64,000 nt of DNA from Arthrobacter silvisoli (GCF_003369445.1 NZ_QRCU01000018.1:1-64000), one strand, 5' to 3'. Shown: positions 45,722-55,201, counted from the first letter of the stretch. The notes: a model not told the origin generated them from the sequence alone. Numbers and translations are program-made.

Positions 45722-46636
45722 TTGGACAGCCCGTCGATAGCGGACCTGCGCCGGCCGGCCTATCTGGTCGGGCTCATCGGTGACGGAGTCCTGCCTTCGC
45801 TGAGCCCGCCGATGCATGAGCGGGAGGCTGAGTTTCATGGGATACGCCTGGTCTACCGCGCGATTGACTTTCCCAGCCTGGGACTGGGAGCCGCGGATTT
45901 GAAGAGCTTGCTCCACCACGCCCGGCTCTTGGGCTTCAACGGGCTGAACATCACGCATCCGTACAAGCAGGCCGTCCTCGGGTTGCTGGATGAGGTCTCC
46001 GATGACGCCCGGATCCTGCGCTCGGTGAACACCGTGGTCTTTGAGGGCGACGGCCGGATGACCGGCCACAATACGGATCATCTGGGATTCCAGCGGGGCC
46101 TGGCAGAAGGCCTGGGGGACGCTCCGCGCGAGCATGTGGTGCAGCTCGGCGTCGGCGGCGCCGGTGCGGCCGTGGCCTTGGCGCTTGTCCGCTCCGGTGT
46201 GGAGCGCCTGACAATCAGTGATCTGTTCCCGGAGCGGGCCCATCTCCTGGCGGTCACGCTTAACGCAGCTGCGGACCGGGACGTGGTCCGCGTGGCAGAC
46301 GGCGGCCAGCTACGGCAAGCCATCCATTCTGCTGACGGCGTCGTCAATGCCACGCCTCTGGGCATGGCCGCCCACCCGGGAACCTCCTTTGATGTCGGCC
46401 TGCTCAGCCCCAGCCAGTGGGTGAGCGACGTCGTGTACCGGCCGCTGCGCACCGAGCTGCTCGCCAAAGCTGATGCCATGGGGTGCAGGACGCTGGACGG
46501 GGGACGCATGTGCGTCCACCAGGGTGCCGAGGCCTTCAGGCTCTTCACCGGCCGCGAACCGGACCCGCAGCGCATGCGCCGCATTTTTCTTTCGCTAATT
46601 GACGCAGAACAACGCAGTTCCGATCTAGAGAAATGA
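45722..46636 (+). CDS. NAD-dependent quinate/shikimate dehydrogenase
   Basis: A roughly 304-residue AroE-superfamily enzyme. The substrate-binding N-terminal domain has LSPPMHEREAEFHG, FNGLNITHPYKQAVLGLLDE (catalytic lysine of the THPYKQ motif) and VNTVVF. The GHNTD aspartate and a glycine-rich Rossmann turn QLGVGGAGAAVALAL follow. It closely resembles the Corynebacterium quinate/shikimate dehydrogenase (HPGTSFDV and CVHQGAEAFRLFTG regions) used for catabolism, rather than biosynthetic AroE. It oxidises quinate to 3-dehydroquinate and shikimate to 3-dehydroshikimate. Start TTG 45722 has GGAGGAG nine bases upstream; TTG 45665 is an alternative. The stop overlaps the transporter start. Confidence 0.88.
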   Translation: MDSPSIADLRRPAYLVGLIGDGVLPSLSPPMHEREAEFHGIRLVYRAIDFPSLGLGAADLKSLLHHARLLGFNGLNITHPYKQAVLGLLDEVSDDARILRSVNTVVFEGDGRMTGHNTDHLGFQRGLAEGLGDAPREHVVQLGVGGAGAAVALALVRSGVERLTISDLFPERAHLLAVTLNAAADRDVVRVADGGQLRQAIHSADGVVNATPLGMAAHPGTSFDVGLLSPSQWVSDVVYRPLRTELLAKADAMGCRTLDGGRMCVHQGAEAFRLFTGREPDPQRMRRIFLSLIDAEQRSSDLEK

Positions 46637-48036
46637 GCCCCGAAATGACCATCTCGGTAAAAGGCCAGGCGCCGTCGCCCGGCCACGCCCCAACCCCCGT
46701 CAAAGCAGCCCTCGCGTCCTTCCTGGGCTCGATGGTGGAGTACTACGACTTTTTCATCTACGGCGTCATGGCGACCCTGGTGCTGAACAAGGTCTTCTTC
46801 ACCGCCGCCGACCCGGCCACCGGAACACTGCTCGCGCTGGCCACCTTCGGCGTGGCCTACGTGGCGCGACCCGTCGGTGCCTTCTTCCTCGGTCACTACG
46901 GTGACAAGTTGGGACGCCAGAAAGTCATGGTGTTCTGCCTCCTCCTGATGGGGATTTCCACTTTCCTCATCGGCGTCCTGCCGGACTACAACTCCATTGG
47001 TCTGTGGGCCCCCGGGCTGCTGGTCTTCCTGCGGCTTTGCCAGGGTTTGTCCGCGGCGGGCGAGCAGAGCGGTGCCAGCTCGCTGACCATCGAACACGCG
47101 CCGATGGGCCGGCGGGCATTCTTCGCCAGCTGGACCCTCAACGGCACACAGGCAGGCCTGATCCTGGCCAACCTCGTGTTCCTTCCCTTCGCGGCCCTCC
47201 CGCCCGAACAGCTGTACAGCTGGGGCTGGCGGGTACCCTTCCTGCTCAGCGCCATCCTGGTAGTCATCGCGTTCATTGTCCGCCGCACGCTCGATGACGC
47301 GCCGATCTTCACCGACCTCGAAGAAAGTCACAAGGTTGAGGGGCTGCCCATCAAGGCACTGTTCCGCGACCAGTGGCGCGACATCATCCGTGTCATCGGC
47401 TGCACCAGCCTCGGCGTGGTCAGCTCCGTCACCGCAACCTTCGGCGTGGCCTACGCGTCCAAGCCGGAATACGGGCACGCCAACGTGGTTTCCTCCAGCA
47501 CCATGCTGTGGGTGGTCATCGGCGCGAACCTCGGTGCCCTCATCGTCCAGCCGCTCGCCGCCATGCTGTCAGACCGGATCGGCCGCAAGCCTGTTCTGAT
47601 AACCGCTGCGGTCGGATGCACCATCAGCTCCTTCTTCTGGCTCAGCACACTGACGTCCGGCAACGGATGGCTGATCTTCCTGGGCCAGTTCACCATCACC
47701 TCCCTGTTCTACAGCTGCTACAACGCCATCTGGCCCTCCTTCTACCCGGAGCAGTTCGCCGCCAGGGTGCGCTATTCGGGCGTGGCGGTCTCCACCCAGC
47801 TGGGCGTGGTGCTGACCGGCTTCGCGCCATCGATTGCCGCAGCGGTCGTGGGCAAGGGCGAAATGGGCTGGCTGCCGATCGCGATCTTCGTCGCCGTGGC
47901 TTCCTCCATTGCCGCCGTCGCCGTCCTCCTTAGCCGCGAAACCTTCAATGTCCCGCTGGAAGACCTTGGGAAGAAGGACCCCCGCAGGGTGGACCTGAAG
48001 GCCGCCCGAGCGGAGCGGATCAAGGTCGGCGCCTAA
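46633..48036 (+). CDS. MFS transporter of the MHS family, probable shikimate/quinate importer
   Basis: A 467-residue twelve-helix transporter. The MHS-type N-terminus reads SFLGSMVEYYDFFIYGVMAT. The loop motif GHYGDKLGRQKVM follows helix 2, and RLCQGLSAAGEQSGAS and IGRKPVLITAAV are further family features. ShiA of E. coli belongs to this family. Its start overlaps the quinate/shikimate dehydrogenase stop by ATGA. Co-translation with that enzyme makes uptake of shikimate or quinate the best prediction. Confidence 0.9.
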   Translation: MSPEMTISVKGQAPSPGHAPTPVKAALASFLGSMVEYYDFFIYGVMATLVLNKVFFTAADPATGTLLALATFGVAYVARPVGAFFLGHYGDKLGRQKVMVFCLLLMGISTFLIGVLPDYNSIGLWAPGLLVFLRLCQGLSAAGEQSGASSLTIEHAPMGRRAFFASWTLNGTQAGLILANLVFLPFAALPPEQLYSWGWRVPFLLSAILVVIAFIVRRTLDDAPIFTDLEESHKVEGLPIKALFRDQWRDIIRVIGCTSLGVVSSVTATFGVAYASKPEYGHANVVSSSTMLWVVIGANLGALIVQPLAAMLSDRIGRKPVLITAAVGCTISSFFWLSTLTSGNGWLIFLGQFTITSLFYSCYNAIWPSFYPEQFAARVRYSGVAVSTQLGVVLTGFAPSIAAAVVGKGEMGWLPIAIFVAVASSIAAVAVLLSRETFNVPLEDLGKKDPRRVDLKAARAERIKVGA

Positions 48037-48060
48037 CCCGTGAGAGTCACCTGAATATTT

Positions 48061-48099
48061 GCGGCCCCGCCCCGGACTTCACGTTCGGGGCGGGGCCGC
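48061..48099. terminator. Bidirectional terminator between transporter and IclR genes
   Basis: GCGGCCCCGCCCCG and its complement (48061-48074, 48086-48099) form a 14-base-pair stem. It lies between two converging genes and is followed on the plus strand by CAGCTCTTTTCC. Confidence 0.75.
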
Positions 48100-48126
48100 A
48101 GCTCTTTTCCGACGGAGCCGGAGACC

Positions 48127-48900
48127 TCAGATTCCCTTCAGCATCGTGTTGTTTCGAATCAGGCGGTTGAGGCCCATGGTGGCCGCCTGAACAGCGGGCG
48201 CCACCCTTTCCAGCTGAACGACGCCGAGCGGCCCGGAGACGCTGATGGCGGCCAACGGCTCACCATTCTCGCGCAGGATGGCGCTGGCCGCGCAGCACAC
48301 ACCCGGGGCCGACTCCTCCTGTTCATAGGCCACACCGTGGGTGCGCACCGACTCCAGTTCCACCCGCAGGTCCTTGGCGGAGGTGAACGTGCGCGGGCCC
48401 ATCTGCTCCAGCTGACCACCAAGGATCACCTCCACGGCCGCGGGGTCCGCATGGGCCAAAAGGGCCTTGCCGACACCCGTGGCGTGCGCCGGCATGCGCC
48501 CGCCCACCCGCGAGGGCAGCTGAACGCCGTCGCGGCCCCGGAGGATCTCGATGTAGACCACTTCCCGGCCTTCCCGCACTGCCAGGTGCACGGTGTGGCC
48601 AGTCGCCTGGCGCAGGTCAGCCATCGTCGCCAACGCCAAACGGCGGAGGTCCTTGGGGCGGCGGGTGACAGATCCGAGTTCGAAGATCCGCAGGCCCAGC
48701 CGGACCGACGTGCCGCGACGCTCAAGAAACTCATACTCGATAAGTTCCCGTGCGATCCGCGAAACCGTTGCTTTCGCCAGGCCCGTCCGCCGGGCGATCT
48801 CGGAGATTCCCAGGTCTTCGTCGTCGGGGCCGAAGGCACCCAGCACCAGCGAGACCCTTCCGATCATGGACTCGGGGACGTTTCGTTCAGTGGGACACAT
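48127..48900 (-). CDS. IclR-family regulator of the quinate/meta-cleavage operon
   Basis: A 257-residue IclR regulator. The N-terminal winged helix-turn-helix contains GISEIARRTGLAKATVSRIA. The effector domain contains MPAHATGVGKALLAH and the C-terminal EESAPGVCCAASAILRENGE typical of the family. Start ATG 48900, 93 bases from the divergent hydratase start at 48994, so both share one promoter region. IclR proteins often activate protocatechuate or related catabolic operons. Here shikimate, quinate or protocatechuate is the likely effector. Confidence 0.9.
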   Translation of the reverse strand: MCPTERNVPESMIGRVSLVLGAFGPDDEDLGISEIARRTGLAKATVSRIARELIEYEFLERRGTSVRLGLRIFELGSVTRRPKDLRRLALATMADLRQATGHTVHLAVREGREVVYIEILRGRDGVQLPSRVGGRMPAHATGVGKALLAHADPAAVEVILGGQLEQMGPRTFTSAKDLRVELESVRTHGVAYEQEESAPGVCCAASAILRENGEPLAAISVSGPLGVVQLERVAPAVQAATMGLNRLIRNNTMLKGI

Positions 48901-48993
48901 GGTTGGAGTATGGGGCAGCAACCGGCAGTATTCCAAGTGTTCGTTCCATTCACCGGCCGACCAGGCCGCAGCACCACGACCGACGGAGAAGGC

Positions 48994-49809
48994 ATGACCA
49001 GCAGCACCCGCGACAACGACGCCGCGCAGGCACTCCTTGAGGCCCACCGCACCCGTCAGACCATTGCCCCCCTCACCGACACCGCTCCCGACCTGGGGGT
49101 TGAAGGTGCCTACGGCATCCAGTTGGCACAGGTCCATGCCTGGAAGGCCGAAGGCCGTACCGTCAAGGGCCATAAAGTCGGCCTCACCTCCCGGGCCATG
49201 CAAGTGCAGCTTGGCGTGGACCAGCCCGATTTCGGGCACCTGATGGACGACATGTTCTTCGCGGACACGGATCCCATCCGGGCAGGCCGGTTCATCAACC
49301 CCCGGGTCGAGCCGGAGTTCGCGTTCGTGCTGGGGAAGCCCCTGACCGGCCCCGGCGTCACCACTGCCGAAGCCCTCAGTGCCATCGACTACGTTGTGGG
49401 CGCACTGGAAATCATCGATTCGCGGATCACCGACTGGAAGATCAAGCTCGCGGACACCATCGCGGACAACGCATCCTCCGGGGGCGTCGTCCTCGGTTCA
49501 CGGCCGGTGCGGCCAACCGACCTGGACCTGCGGACCACGGGGGTGAACATGTCCCGGAACGGTGAGCTCGTTGCCACCGGCGCGGGCGGTGCGGTGCTCG
49601 GCTCACCGCTGAACGCACTCGCCTGGCTCGCAAATACCCTGGGCCCCCTCGGCGTAACCCTCGAGGCCGGCTCCGTTGTTCTTCCCGGCTCCATGACGGG
49701 CGCCGTCGCGGCCGCGCCCGGAGACACGATCTCGGCCACCTTCGCCGGCGGTCTGGGCACCGTCACCGCGAACTTCGCCACCGACACCACCAACAAGCCA
49801 CAGGAGTAA
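48994..49809 (+). CDS. 2-hydroxypenta-2,4-dienoate hydratase
   Basis: A 271-residue member of the 2-keto-4-pentenoate hydratase (DmpE/MhpD) family. Characteristic segments are [20 protein letters not shown], the metal-ligand glutamates in [25 protein letters not shown] and [12 protein letters not shown]. It hydrates 2-hydroxypenta-2,4-dienoate to 4-hydroxy-2-oxovalerate. The ATG follows GGAGAAGG. It opens the operon that continues without gaps to aroQ, and its stop is 4 bases before the acetaldehyde dehydrogenase start. The DmpH-like paralogue at 51861 probably handles the decarboxylation step. Confidence 0.88.
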   Translation: MTSSTRDNDAAQALLEAHRTRQTIAPLTDTAPDLGVEGAYGIQLAQVHAWKAEGRTVKGHKVGLTSRAMQVQLGVDQPDFGHLMDDMFFADTDPIRAGRFINPRVEPEFAFVLGKPLTGPGVTTAEALSAIDYVVGALEIIDSRITDWKIKLADTIADNASSGGVVLGSRPVRPTDLDLRTTGVNMSRNGELVATGAGGAVLGSPLNALAWLANTLGPLGVTLEAGSVVLPGSMTGAVAAAPGDTISATFAGGLGTVTANFATDTTNKPQE

Positions 49810-49813
49810 CCCC

Positions 49814-50794
49814 ATGGACCACCGTCCACGTCCCATCGCGGCCATTGTCGGCCCGGGAAACATCGGCACCGACTTGCTCGTCAAGCTCCAGCGCAGCGAC
49901 ACCCTCGACGTCCGCTACATGATCGGCGTCGATCCCGCGTCGGACGGGCTGCGCAGGGCACGCGAGCTCGGCGTCGAAGCCAGCGCCGGGGGAGTCGACT
50001 GGCTCCTCGACCAGGACATCCTGCCCGACGTCGTCTTCGAAGCGACCAGCGCCAAGGCCCACGGAGCGAACGCCCCGCGGTACCGGGAAGCCGGAATCGC
50101 CGCCGTCGACCTCACGCCCGCCGCCGTTGGCCCCTTCGTATGCCCGGCAGTAAACCTCGATGAGCACTTGGATGCCGACGGCGGTACCACCCCGAACGTC
50201 AACATGATCACCTGCGGCGGCCAGGCCACCATTCCCATCGTTGCTGCCGTCTCCAGGGTCACACCGGTGCCATACGCCGAAATCGTCGCCTCCATCTCCT
50301 CCCGCTCCGCCGGTCCCGGAACCCGGGCGAACATCGACGAATTCACCGAAACCACTTCGCACGCCCTCCAGTCGGTGGGCGGCGCCGCAAGGGGCAAGGC
50401 CATCATCATCCTGAACCCCGTGGAGCCGCCGATGGTCATGCGTGACACCGTCTTTGCCGCCATCAGACCTGACGCGGACCACGAAGCCATCACCGAATCC
50501 ATCCACCGGATGGTCGCCGAAGTACAGCAGTACGTCCCGGGCTACCGGCTCAAATCCGAGCCCCAGTTCGATGACCCGCGCCCGGACTGGGATGGCAACG
50601 GACGGGTTGCCGTCTTCCTCGAAGTCACCGGCAACGGCGACTATCTCCCGCCATGGGCGGGCAACCTCGACATCATGACCGCCGCCGCAGCGCGTGCCGG
50701 CGAACAACTTGCACTGGCCTGGGCTCTCGCGAAACCGGCCGCCACGAACCAGAAAGTCGCCACGAACCAGAAAGTACAGGTGGCTGCGAAATGA
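49814..50794 (+). CDS. Acetaldehyde dehydrogenase (acylating)
   Basis: A 326-residue DmpF/MhpF-type enzyme. The NAD-binding [13 protein letters not shown] is at the N-terminus, the catalytic cysteine lies in [13 protein letters not shown], and [20 protein letters not shown] is also family-typical. It converts acetaldehyde, NAD and CoA to acetyl-CoA. It is expected to form a channelling complex with the aldolase encoded next, whose ATG overlaps its stop (ATGA). The C-terminus carries a tandem ATNQKV duplication that appears dispensable. The family call is secure. Confidence 0.94.
   Translation: MDHRPRPIAAIVGPGNIGTDLLVKLQRSDTLDVRYMIGVDPASDGLRRARELGVEASAGGVDWLLDQDILPDVVFEATSAKAHGANAPRYREAGIAAVDLTPAAVGPFVCPAVNLDEHLDADGGTTPNVNMITCGGQATIPIVAAVSRVTPVPYAEIVASISSRSAGPGTRANIDEFTETTSHALQSVGGAARGKAIIILNPVEPPMVMRDTVFAAIRPDADHEAITESIHRMVAEVQQYVPGYRLKSEPQFDDPRPDWDGNGRVAVFLEVTGNGDYLPPWAGNLDIMTAAAARAGEQLALAWALAKPAATNQKVATNQKVQVAAK
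50741..50776 (+). repeat. Tandem 18-base duplication in the acetaldehyde dehydrogenase tail
   Basis: GCCACGAACCAGAAAGT is repeated directly (50741-50758 and 50759-50776, differing only in the last base). This duplicates ATNQKV in the protein tail without changing the frame. It looks like a recent slippage event. Confidence 0.85.
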
Positions 50795-51864
50795 CGTCCA
50801 ACAACCTTCCCGGCACCGGCAACCCGCCCGTCCGTATTATCGACACCACCCTGCGCGACGGCAGCCACGCCGTCAGCCACAGCTTCACCGTCCAACAGGT
50901 CACCGACATCTCAAAGGCACTGGACAATGCCGGGGTACCCATCATTGAAGTCACCCACGGTGACGGGCTCGCCGGGTCCTCCTTCAATTACGGCTTCTCC
51001 GCGGTCCGGGACATCGAACTGGTAGCCGCAGCCGCCGAAGCCGTCACCGATGCGAAGATCGCCGTCCTGCTGCTTCCCGGACTCGGTACCGTCAACGATC
51101 TCCGTGAAGCCCGCGCCGCCGGGGCAGGCATGGCACGGGTCGCCACCCACTCGACGGAGGCCGATGTCAGCGTCCAGCATTTCCGGGCTGCCCGGGACCT
51201 GGGCATGGAAACAGCCGGGTTCCTCATGCTGTCCCACCGCACAGAGCCCGCCCAGCTGGCCAAGCAGGCCCGGATCATGGCCGACGCCGGCTGCCAGTGT
51301 GTGTATGTCGTGGACTCCGCGGGGGCGCTGCTTCCCGACGGCGTCCGGACCAGGGTCGATGCACTGGTCCAGGAACTGGGCGACGACGCCATGGTGGGCT
51401 TCCACGGACACCAGAACCTGTCCATGGGTATAGCGAACTCGGTGGAAGCCTACCGTTCCGGGGCGCGCAGCATCGACGGAACGCTCCGTGCCCTCGGCGC
51501 CGGTGCCGGCAACACCCCAACCGAAGTTCTGGTCACTGTCCTGGACGCCATGGGCATCCCCACCGGCGTTGACGTCGAAGCGGCCCTCGCCGCCGCCGAA
51601 GAAGTCCTGGCCCCGATCGTGACGCGCATGCCGGTGATGGACCGCTCCTCGATCGTCCAGGGGCGCTACGGTGTGTACAACTCCTTCCTGTTGCACGCGG
51701 AACGGGCAGCAGCCCGTTATGGAGTTCCCGCCTACCAGATCCTCCGCCGGGTCGGCGAAGCCGGCTACGTCGGCGGGCAGGAGGACATGATCATCGACGT
51801 CGCCATCGAACTGGCGGGTCTGCAGCGCCAGGCAGCCGAACACAACGAAAGAGTCCCCGCATGA
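50791..51864 (+). CDS. 4-hydroxy-2-oxovalerate aldolase
   Basis: A 357-residue DmpG/MhpE-type aldolase. The HMGL-like TIM barrel begins [18 protein letters not shown] with the metal-binding aspartate and catalytic residues. [13 protein letters not shown] lies in the middle and the metal histidines in [15 protein letters not shown]. The C-terminal communication domain contacts the partner dehydrogenase. It splits 4-hydroxy-2-oxovalerate into pyruvate and acetaldehyde, and acetaldehyde passes to the enzyme encoded upstream. Start ATG 50791 overlaps the preceding stop, and its own stop overlaps the next start, so four genes are translationally coupled. Confidence 0.94.
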   Translation: MTSNNLPGTGNPPVRIIDTTLRDGSHAVSHSFTVQQVTDISKALDNAGVPIIEVTHGDGLAGSSFNYGFSAVRDIELVAAAAEAVTDAKIAVLLLPGLGTVNDLREARAAGAGMARVATHSTEADVSVQHFRAARDLGMETAGFLMLSHRTEPAQLAKQARIMADAGCQCVYVVDSAGALLPDGVRTRVDALVQELGDDAMVGFHGHQNLSMGIANSVEAYRSGARSIDGTLRALGAGAGNTPTEVLVTVLDAMGIPTGVDVEAALAAAEEVLAPIVTRMPVMDRSSIVQGRYGVYNSFLLHAERAAARYGVPAYQILRRVGEAGYVGGQEDMIIDVAIELAGLQRQAAEHNERVPA

Positions 51865-52676
51865 GCAACGAACCCACCTCACCGTCCGCAGAGGGCAGGG
51901 CCTGGACCGAAGAGCGTGTCGCGGACGTGCTGTACAAACGGGAACTGGACCGGAGCGACGGCGGAAAGATCACCGACGAATACCCCGAGCTTGATCTCGA
52001 CGCCGCGTACCGCGTCCAGCGTAGGCTGATCGACCTCAAGGTAGCGGGCGGAGAGCGCGTCATCGGCGTCAAGCTCGGCCTGACGGCCAGGGCGAAGCAA
52101 CAGCAGATGGGCATCGATTCACCCCTCACCGCCGTGATCACCGACAAGATGGTCCTGGAAGCCGGGGTTCCCATCCCGATGGACGAACTCATCCACCCAA
52201 AGATCGAACCGGAAATCGTTTTCGTGATGAAGGAACGCCTCGCCGGACCCGGCGTGACGGCCGCAACTGCCATGGCCGCCGTTCAAAGCGTCCACGCCGG
52301 CTTTGAGGTCATCGACAGCCGCTACACCGACTTCAAATTCACGCTCCCGGACGTGGTGGCGGACAACGCCTCATCCTCACGGCTCTTCATCGGAGCAGAC
52401 GGCACCCAGCCCGCCGGCCTTGACCTCGCCCTCGAAGCCGTGGTCCTGTCCGTCAACGGCACCGTGGTGGCCACCGCCACCGGGGCCGCCGTCCAAGGAC
52501 ACCCCGGAGAAGCCCTGGCCCTGGCGGCCAACGCCCTCGCGGAGCGCGGAGAAAGCATCGAGGCCGGAGCCATCGTGCTGACCGGAGGACTGACCGACGC
52601 CGTCTTTGTCCGCCCGGGTGAACAGATCACCGCAGAGTTCACCACGCTGGGAACACTGACGGTCACCGGCGCCTGA
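51861..52676 (+). CDS. 4-oxalocrotonate decarboxylase-like (DmpH) enzyme
   Basis: A 271-residue member of the hydratase/decarboxylase family. It is closer in detail to DmpH: VIGVKLGLTARAKQQQMGID, the glutamates in LIHPKIEPEIVFVM, VIDSRYTDFKFTLPD and VADNASSSRLFIG. DmpH decarboxylates 2-oxohex-3-enedioate (4-oxalocrotonate branch) to 2-hydroxypenta-2,4-dienoate, the substrate of the hydratase at 48994. Start ATG overlaps the aldolase stop. Its presence implies that the ring-cleavage product is handled by the oxidative branch, although the required semialdehyde dehydrogenase is not in this window. Confidence 0.85.
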   Translation: MSNEPTSPSAEGRAWTEERVADVLYKRELDRSDGGKITDEYPELDLDAAYRVQRRLIDLKVAGGERVIGVKLGLTARAKQQQMGIDSPLTAVITDKMVLEAGVPIPMDELIHPKIEPEIVFVMKERLAGPGVTAATAMAAVQSVHAGFEVIDSRYTDFKFTLPDVVADNASSSRLFIGADGTQPAGLDLALEAVVLSVNGTVVATATGAAVQGHPGEALALAANALAERGESIEAGAIVLTGGLTDAVFVRPGEQITAEFTTLGTLTVTGA

Positions 52677-52729
52677 ACCGGCGCCACGGCACGACCCAGA
52701 CACACACGACGGAAAAGAGAGAGACGGCC

Positions 52730-53158
52730 ATGACCGCTACCGAAGGCCAGAACCGGCAGATCGATGAATTCCTGGACACCTACCGCGAACTGATGGGCTT
52801 CGTACCCCCGCGCATCCAGGCCCGTTTCGACCGGCTCCGGGACACCAACCCCGAGCTGCTGCTCGCCGAGGAGCAGGTCCGGAACCTGATCTGCTACACG
52901 GACAAGCTCGACCAAAAGACAGTCCAGCTGATCCTCTTCGCGGTCCTGGCCGTCAACCTGCGCGACGCGGCCAAGCTCCATGGCCTGGCAGCCCGCCGGG
53001 CCGGCGCCAGCTGGGACGAACTCCAGGCCACCCTCGATCTCGCCTACCTTTTTGGCGGGCTGTCCGTGGCCAACCATGCCCCGGCGATCCTGGACGGAAT
53101 CGCGGAGCTTGAGCAGAAAAACGAGGCCGGTCTGGGCGCAACTGCCGCGCCACGCTGA
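52730..53158 (+). CDS. Carboxymuconolactone-decarboxylase-like protein without the CxxC motif
   Basis: A 142-residue, mostly helical protein with the layout of the CMD/AhpD fold: LDQKTVQLILFAVLAVNLRD, HGLAARRAGASWDEL and LAYLFGGLSVANHAPAIL. The CxxC redox pair of AhpD-type members is absent (the place reads NLRDAAKLHG), so it is not a peroxidase. The gene lies between the DmpH-like gene and the extradiol dioxygenase. It could therefore act on the ring-cleavage product, for example as a decarboxylase. That role is inference. The ATG follows GAGAGAGA. Confidence 0.7.
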   Translation: MTATEGQNRQIDEFLDTYRELMGFVPPRIQARFDRLRDTNPELLLAEEQVRNLICYTDKLDQKTVQLILFAVLAVNLRDAAKLHGLAARRAGASWDELQATLDLAYLFGGLSVANHAPAILDGIAELEQKNEAGLGATAAPR

Positions 53159-53227
53159 CACCCGCAGCTGATCCATCCACAGAAACACCGGGCGGCCCCG
53201 CCGGGCCGCCGCGTGCAAAGGAGCACC

Positions 53228-54253
53228 ATGGTTGACATCTCGCACCACGCCGAACGGCTCACTGACCCCGGAGAGGACACATACAAAGAACCGGTCTACG
53301 ACGTCGCCCAACTGGGGCACGTGGAAATCCTCAGCCCGGACCTCCAAGCCACGGCCGATTTCTTCACCAGGGTCTACGGGCTCTACACCGTGGAGGAGAC
53401 GGCTGACTCCGTCTACCTGCGGGCGTGGAACGACGATGTGCTCACATCGCTGAAGGTGACCGCCGCGGCGCAACCCGGGCCCGGACACGTGGCGTGGCGC
53501 TGCACCAGCCCTCAGGCACTGCGCCGCAGGGTGGCCGCCCTCGAGGCCAAGGGTATCGAAGGCCAGTGGATTGACGGGGACGTCGGGCACGGCGCCGCCT
53601 ACCAGTACCGCGGTCCCGGCGGGCACCTTCAGGAGATCTACTTCGAAACGGAAAAGTTCCTCGCCGCCGTGGGACAGAAGCCTTACTTGCCCAACCAGCC
53701 CCAAAAATACGATCCCCGCGGCGTGGCAGCTGCCCACCTGGACCACATCAACCTGCTGGTGCCGGACGTCGGCCAGGCCAGCGCCTTCGCGCAGGAAGCC
53801 CTCGGCTTCAAATTGCGGGAGCGTCTGGTCCCGGCCGGTACAGAGCAGGAAATCGGGGCCTGGCTCTCGGTCATGACCAAGGCGCACGACCTTGCCCTGA
53901 CCCGGGAGCCCTACCCCACGTTAGGCCGGCTGCACCACCTGGCCTACGCCGTCGAAAGCCGCGAAGACGTGCTCAAGGCAGCCGACATCTTCATGGAGAA
54001 CGGAGTGCCGATCGATTTCGGCCCCGCCAAGCACTCCCGCACCCAAGGGTTCTTCCTCTACGTCATCGAACCCGGCGGCAACCGGATCGAGGTGTTTTCC
54101 GGAGGCATCCACATCTACTCTCCGGACTGGGAACCGGTCACCTGGGACACCGAAACCGGCGGGCGCAGCACAGCGTGGGGTCTGGCCACCCCGCCCAGCT
54201 TCAAGGAATACGCCACCCCGCCCTACTTGCCCACGCCCGCGCAGGTCGGCTGA
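53228..54253 (+). CDS. Extradiol ring-cleavage dioxygenase (vicinal oxygen chelate type)
   Basis: A 341-residue two-domain type I extradiol dioxygenase. The iron ligands are visible in the C-terminal domain: histidine in LDHINLLV, histidine in LHHLAYAV and glutamate in GGNRIEVFSGG. The end reads WGLATPPSFKEYATPP, as in metapyrocatechase-like enzymes. It cleaves a catechol-type ring next to the hydroxyls. With quinate and dehydroshikimate genes around it, protocatechuate is the predicted substrate (2,3-cleavage as reported for Paenibacillus PraA). Catechol or another diol is possible. Start ATG 53228 follows AAAGGAG. It is followed 3 bases later by the TIM-barrel gene. Confidence 0.85.
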   Translation: MVDISHHAERLTDPGEDTYKEPVYDVAQLGHVEILSPDLQATADFFTRVYGLYTVEETADSVYLRAWNDDVLTSLKVTAAAQPGPGHVAWRCTSPQALRRRVAALEAKGIEGQWIDGDVGHGAAYQYRGPGGHLQEIYFETEKFLAAVGQKPYLPNQPQKYDPRGVAAAHLDHINLLVPDVGQASAFAQEALGFKLRERLVPAGTEQEIGAWLSVMTKAHDLALTREPYPTLGRLHHLAYAVESREDVLKAADIFMENGVPIDFGPAKHSRTQGFFLYVIEPGGNRIEVFSGGIHIYSPDWEPVTWDTETGGRSTAWGLATPPSFKEYATPPYLPTPAQVG

Positions 54254-54256
54254 GCA

Positions 54257-55159
54257 GTGACAACGCGCCAGAACGGACCCGACGCCGACTGCTTCGTAGC
54301 GAGCTTCTTCACCCTGTCCGGGAGCGGCTTCGGGCAACCGCCCCGGCATACGTTCACCGACCGGGTTCAGGCAGCAGCCGATGCCGGCTACGCCGGCATC
54401 GGCCTGCACCTGAACGAACTCTCCGACCCGGACTGGAACGAACTCGGCACGGACGACCCCTCGGCGGTGCTGGCCCACATGTCCGGAGTTCTGCGCGGAA
54501 CCGGGCTGGACGTCGTCGAAATCGAGTTCATGGGGGGCTGGTGCGACGGACCCGGCAACCCCGCCGTCGCCAAAGCCGCTGACCTTGTCGGTGAAGTGGC
54601 GGGGCATCTGGCCACCAACACTGTCGGCGGACATCACGTGAGTGTCGGGGAGTTCGGCGCCGGACCGGCAGCGGATCCGCAGCTTGCCGGCCGCGGACTC
54701 GCCGAACTAGCCGCGTTCGTGGCCGGTACCGGCTACGCGCCCGCCGTCGAGGCCTTCGCGTGGTCAAAGATCCGGGACTACGGCCTGGTCCGCGAAATCC
54801 AGGCTATTGCGGGCACCGGGGGAGCGCTGGCTGACACGTGGCATGCCTTCAACACAGACTGCAGCACTGACGGGATCGCCAAAGGGGAGATGGGGCCGAT
54901 CACGGCTGTCCAGCTCAACGGCGGATACCGCGTCCACGAAGATTTCCTGGCCAATGCACGCTCAACCCGCCGGTTGCCCGGCGACGGTGACCTCGACGGC
55001 GCAGGCTTCGTCCGTGCCGTCCGCACCGCAGGCTTCACCGGGCCGTGGTGCGTGGAAGTCAACTATCCGGAATTCCGTGCGCTCGATTCCACCGCCGCGG
55101 CCCGCAGCAGCATCTCCGCCGCCCGCACGCTCGTCGCACAGGCCCTGGAACCTTCATGA
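54257..55159 (+). CDS. TIM-barrel sugar-phosphate-isomerase-like protein, candidate 3-dehydroshikimate dehydratase
   Basis: A 300-residue AP-endonuclease-2/xylose-isomerase-like TIM barrel. Possible metal ligands are in VEAFAWSKI (Glu), LADTWHAFN (Asp, His) and CVEVNYPEF (Glu), a Glu-Asp-His-Glu set like that of AsbF. AsbF-type enzymes dehydrate 3-dehydroshikimate to protocatechuate. Here that step is exactly what would link the quinate/shikimate dehydrogenase and AroQ to the ring-cleavage dioxygenase, and no other candidate is present. A different isomerase role is possible. The start is GTG 54257, three bases after the dioxygenase stop. Confidence 0.7.
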   Translation: MTTRQNGPDADCFVASFFTLSGSGFGQPPRHTFTDRVQAAADAGYAGIGLHLNELSDPDWNELGTDDPSAVLAHMSGVLRGTGLDVVEIEFMGGWCDGPGNPAVAKAADLVGEVAGHLATNTVGGHHVSVGEFGAGPAADPQLAGRGLAELAAFVAGTGYAPAVEAFAWSKIRDYGLVREIQAIAGTGGALADTWHAFNTDCSTDGIAKGEMGPITAVQLNGGYRVHEDFLANARSTRRLPGDGDLDGAGFVRAVRTAGFTGPWCVEVNYPEFRALDSTAAARSSISAARTLVAQALEPS

Positions 55160-55201
55160 AACACCAAACCCTTTAGGCCTCGAGCAAGAAAGCAGCCCCC
55201 C

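Noticed and set aside
52322..53887. 521-codon minus-strand open frame
   Set aside because: Antisense to three well-supported plus-strand genes; no domain recognised.
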